Position numbers and translations under genes: made by a program. Below are positions 63,072-64,000 of a DNA stretch of 64,000 nucleotides, one piece after another. This stretch comes from Lysinibacillus sp. G4S2 (lineage in GTDB: Bacteria; Bacillota; Bacilli; Bacillales_A; Planococcaceae), in contig NZ_JAUCFJ010000002.1 of assembly GCF_030348505.1 (NCBI RefSeq), positions 562,001 to 626,000 of the forward strand, given 5' to 3'. Position 1 is the first letter of the stretch; each line of letters opens with the position of its first letter. The notes under the pieces were generated by a model. The model ran no database searches and had not been told where the DNA came from. It saw only the letters and a list, made by a program, of their open reading frames with translations.

Positions 63072-63410
63072 CGCTGGTAAAGGTGAAAACATCGCCGCTA
63101 AAGTGTTGATTTTCGCCGGTAAAAGTGAAAGAATCGCCGTTAAAGAGTCGAGTTCCGCCGGTAAAAGTGAAAGAATCGCTGGTAACAGTTCGATTTCCGC
63201 CGGTAAAAGTGAAAGAATCGCCGGTAAAGGTTCGATTTCCGCCGGTAAAAGTAAAAACATCGCCGCTAAAGGTTCGAGTTCCGCCGGTAAAGGTGAAAAC
63301 ATCGCCGGTAAAGGTTCGATTTCCGCCGGTAAAGGTGAAAACATCGCCGCAAAAGAGTCGAGTTCCGCCGCTAACAGATCAAACTCCGCCGCTAAAACTA
63401 AAAAAATCGG
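63072..63410. repeat. tandem array 8: sixteen 21-bp units, CGCCGGTAAA core
   Basis: Cores at 63072 and every 21 bp to 63387, alternating CGCCGGTAAAAGTGAAAGAA plus T and CGCCG(G/T)TAAAGAGTCGAGTTC types. The core is nearly that of array 3 (CGCCGCTAAA). The array fills the gap between the divergently read srtA start and the tautomerase 3' end. Confidence 0.93.
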
Positions 63411-63469
63411 CAATTATAGCCCGGCCTTCGGAAAACGGTATGTATCGTCAATAACTCACCATACGTAAA

Positions 63470-63505
63470 AAGAGTAGAGCTTTTTTATAATGCTCTACCC
63501 GTTAA
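63470..63505 (-). terminator. intrinsic terminator after the tautomerase gene
   Basis: On the minus strand GTAGAGC/GCTCTAC with an 11-base loop, then TCTTTTT. Confidence 0.8.
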
Positions 63506-63509
63506 CTCA

Positions 63510-63695
63510 TTATTTATCGCTGTGGAGCACGCCTGCAACGCCGTAATGGTTTTTAGGCATTTCTTCGATGAAAACTGTTACGTTTTCTGCTGGTGCGTTA
63601 ACTGTACGAGAAACGGCTTCTGTTACTTCTTTTACTAGTGCGCGTTTTTGTTCGTCTGTACGACCTTCAAGCATTTTCACTGTTACGTATGGCAT
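63510..63695 (-). CDS. 4-oxalocrotonate tautomerase family protein
   Basis: A 61-residue tautomerase subunit. The catalytic N-terminal proline is present (MPYVTVKMLEGRTDEQKRA) and the arginine/valine pattern VTEAVSRTVNAPAENVTVFI is typical. Such proteins form hexamers and catalyse keto-enol shifts; B. subtilis YwhB is the closest known. The physiological substrate is unknown. The ATG follows AAGGAGACAATATT. Confidence 0.9.
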   Translation of the reverse strand: MPYVTVKMLEGRTDEQKRALVKEVTEAVSRTVNAPAENVTVFIEEMPKNHYGVAGVLHSDK

Positions 63696-63741
63696 AATAT
63701 TGTCTCCTTTATTGAATAATGTTGTATAGTAAGTTTATCTC

Positions 63742-63990
63742 CATTCAGTAGAAGACTTCAACCTCTGAAGGTGGTAAGATGAATGCAGGTGTGGTTCTTT
63801 TTCCAAGAATGTCCAAACACCTACTGAATGAAGATAAAGCCTCCGGCGGATGTCACGGATTTTGAAAGGAATGAATAAAGGATGTTAGCCTAAAACCTTC
63901 GCATCCTGCGAAAACGGCTAACTGACCTGCAGCGTGCAGGCCTGAGCACAATTCAAAATCTGGACGCAATTACGCCAAGGCGAAATTGAT
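63742..63990 (+). repeat. family B element (full form, at the window end)
   Basis: ATTCAGTAGAAGACTTCAAC, hairpin ACCTCTGAAGGT, AACACCTACTGAATGAAGAT, AAAGCCTCCGGCGGATGTCA, stem GTTAGCC...GGCTAAC, hairpin CCTGCAGCGTGCAGG and the end GCAATTACGCCAAGGCGAAA followed by TTGAT. Same family as 45138 and 51665. Confidence 0.8.
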
Positions 63991-64000
63991 AAGAAAGTAT

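Noticed and set aside
63045-63468. Repeat proteins on both strands (AGKSERIA or LPAEIEPL types)
   Set aside because: By-products of array 8.

Overview
The window looks like a chromosomal segment of a low-GC, endospore-forming Bacillota, most like Lysinibacillus or a close relative. Supporting signs are low GC, frequent TTG and GTG starts with strong Shine-Dalgarno sequences, spore genes (gerQ, rsfA, a decayed cwlJ), bacillithiol genes (bshB2-yojF), a Gram-positive type coproheme enzyme (hemQ), a sortase with an LPXTG protein, and gene order shared with Bacillus (ung-ywdI-ywdK-gerQ; hemQ, lipL, rsfA, ywfO). The genus is an inference. No tRNA, rRNA or CRISPR array was seen.

Layout. 1-7 kb: 3' end of an acyl-CoA carboxylase beta subunit, a VanZ-like protein, a SprA-family protein without its zinc motif, ybaK, a YczE-like membrane protein, a P-loop ATPase and kbl. 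7-11 kb: mtnE and mtnU (glutamine transaminase and omega-amidase) around a PhzF-like gene, then a 945-bp 21-bp repeat array. 11-16 kb: PucR regulator, a gabP-like permease remnant, a semialdehyde dehydrogenase and an omega-aminotransferase, probably for beta-alanine or GABA-type amines. 16-22.5 kb: a chemoreceptor, tdh lying between two inverted repeat elements, and a split-sigma cassette (SigO-like, YvrJ-like, RsoA-like). 23-34 kb: acyl-CoA ligase, trpB behind a tryptophan T-box, a frameshifted MerR gene, a CPBP protease, queT behind a preQ1 riboswitch, a secreted protein and a PF04392-type ABC transporter. 34-43 kb: NERD protein, ilvA, terC, bshB2-yojF, orphan small genes, a thioesterase and pdxK. 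44-54.5 kb: ung/ywd and ywf blocks. 54.5-64 kb: a large LPXTG adhesin, a class C group II intron, a class A sortase and a tautomerase.

The most unusual feature is the intergenic DNA. Eight separate tandem arrays share a 21-bp period (two helical turns) although their sequences differ. Each repeats a short core of the CG-N-TAA/TAG kind. Two mosaic families of dispersed elements are also present: one bounded by GGCTCATCACCA-type inverted ends, the other rich in hairpins. A motif built on GCGAAGCG occurs in both and forms an 11-copy array. Several genes are broken (cwlJ, gabP, merR, yvrJ-like).

The likeliest undescribed system is the 21-bp arrays together with their host elements. Next is the split-sigma cassette, which shares a roughly 50-bp promoter-like sequence with a nearby gene for an unknown membrane protein. 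All family assignments come from reading motifs; no database search was run.
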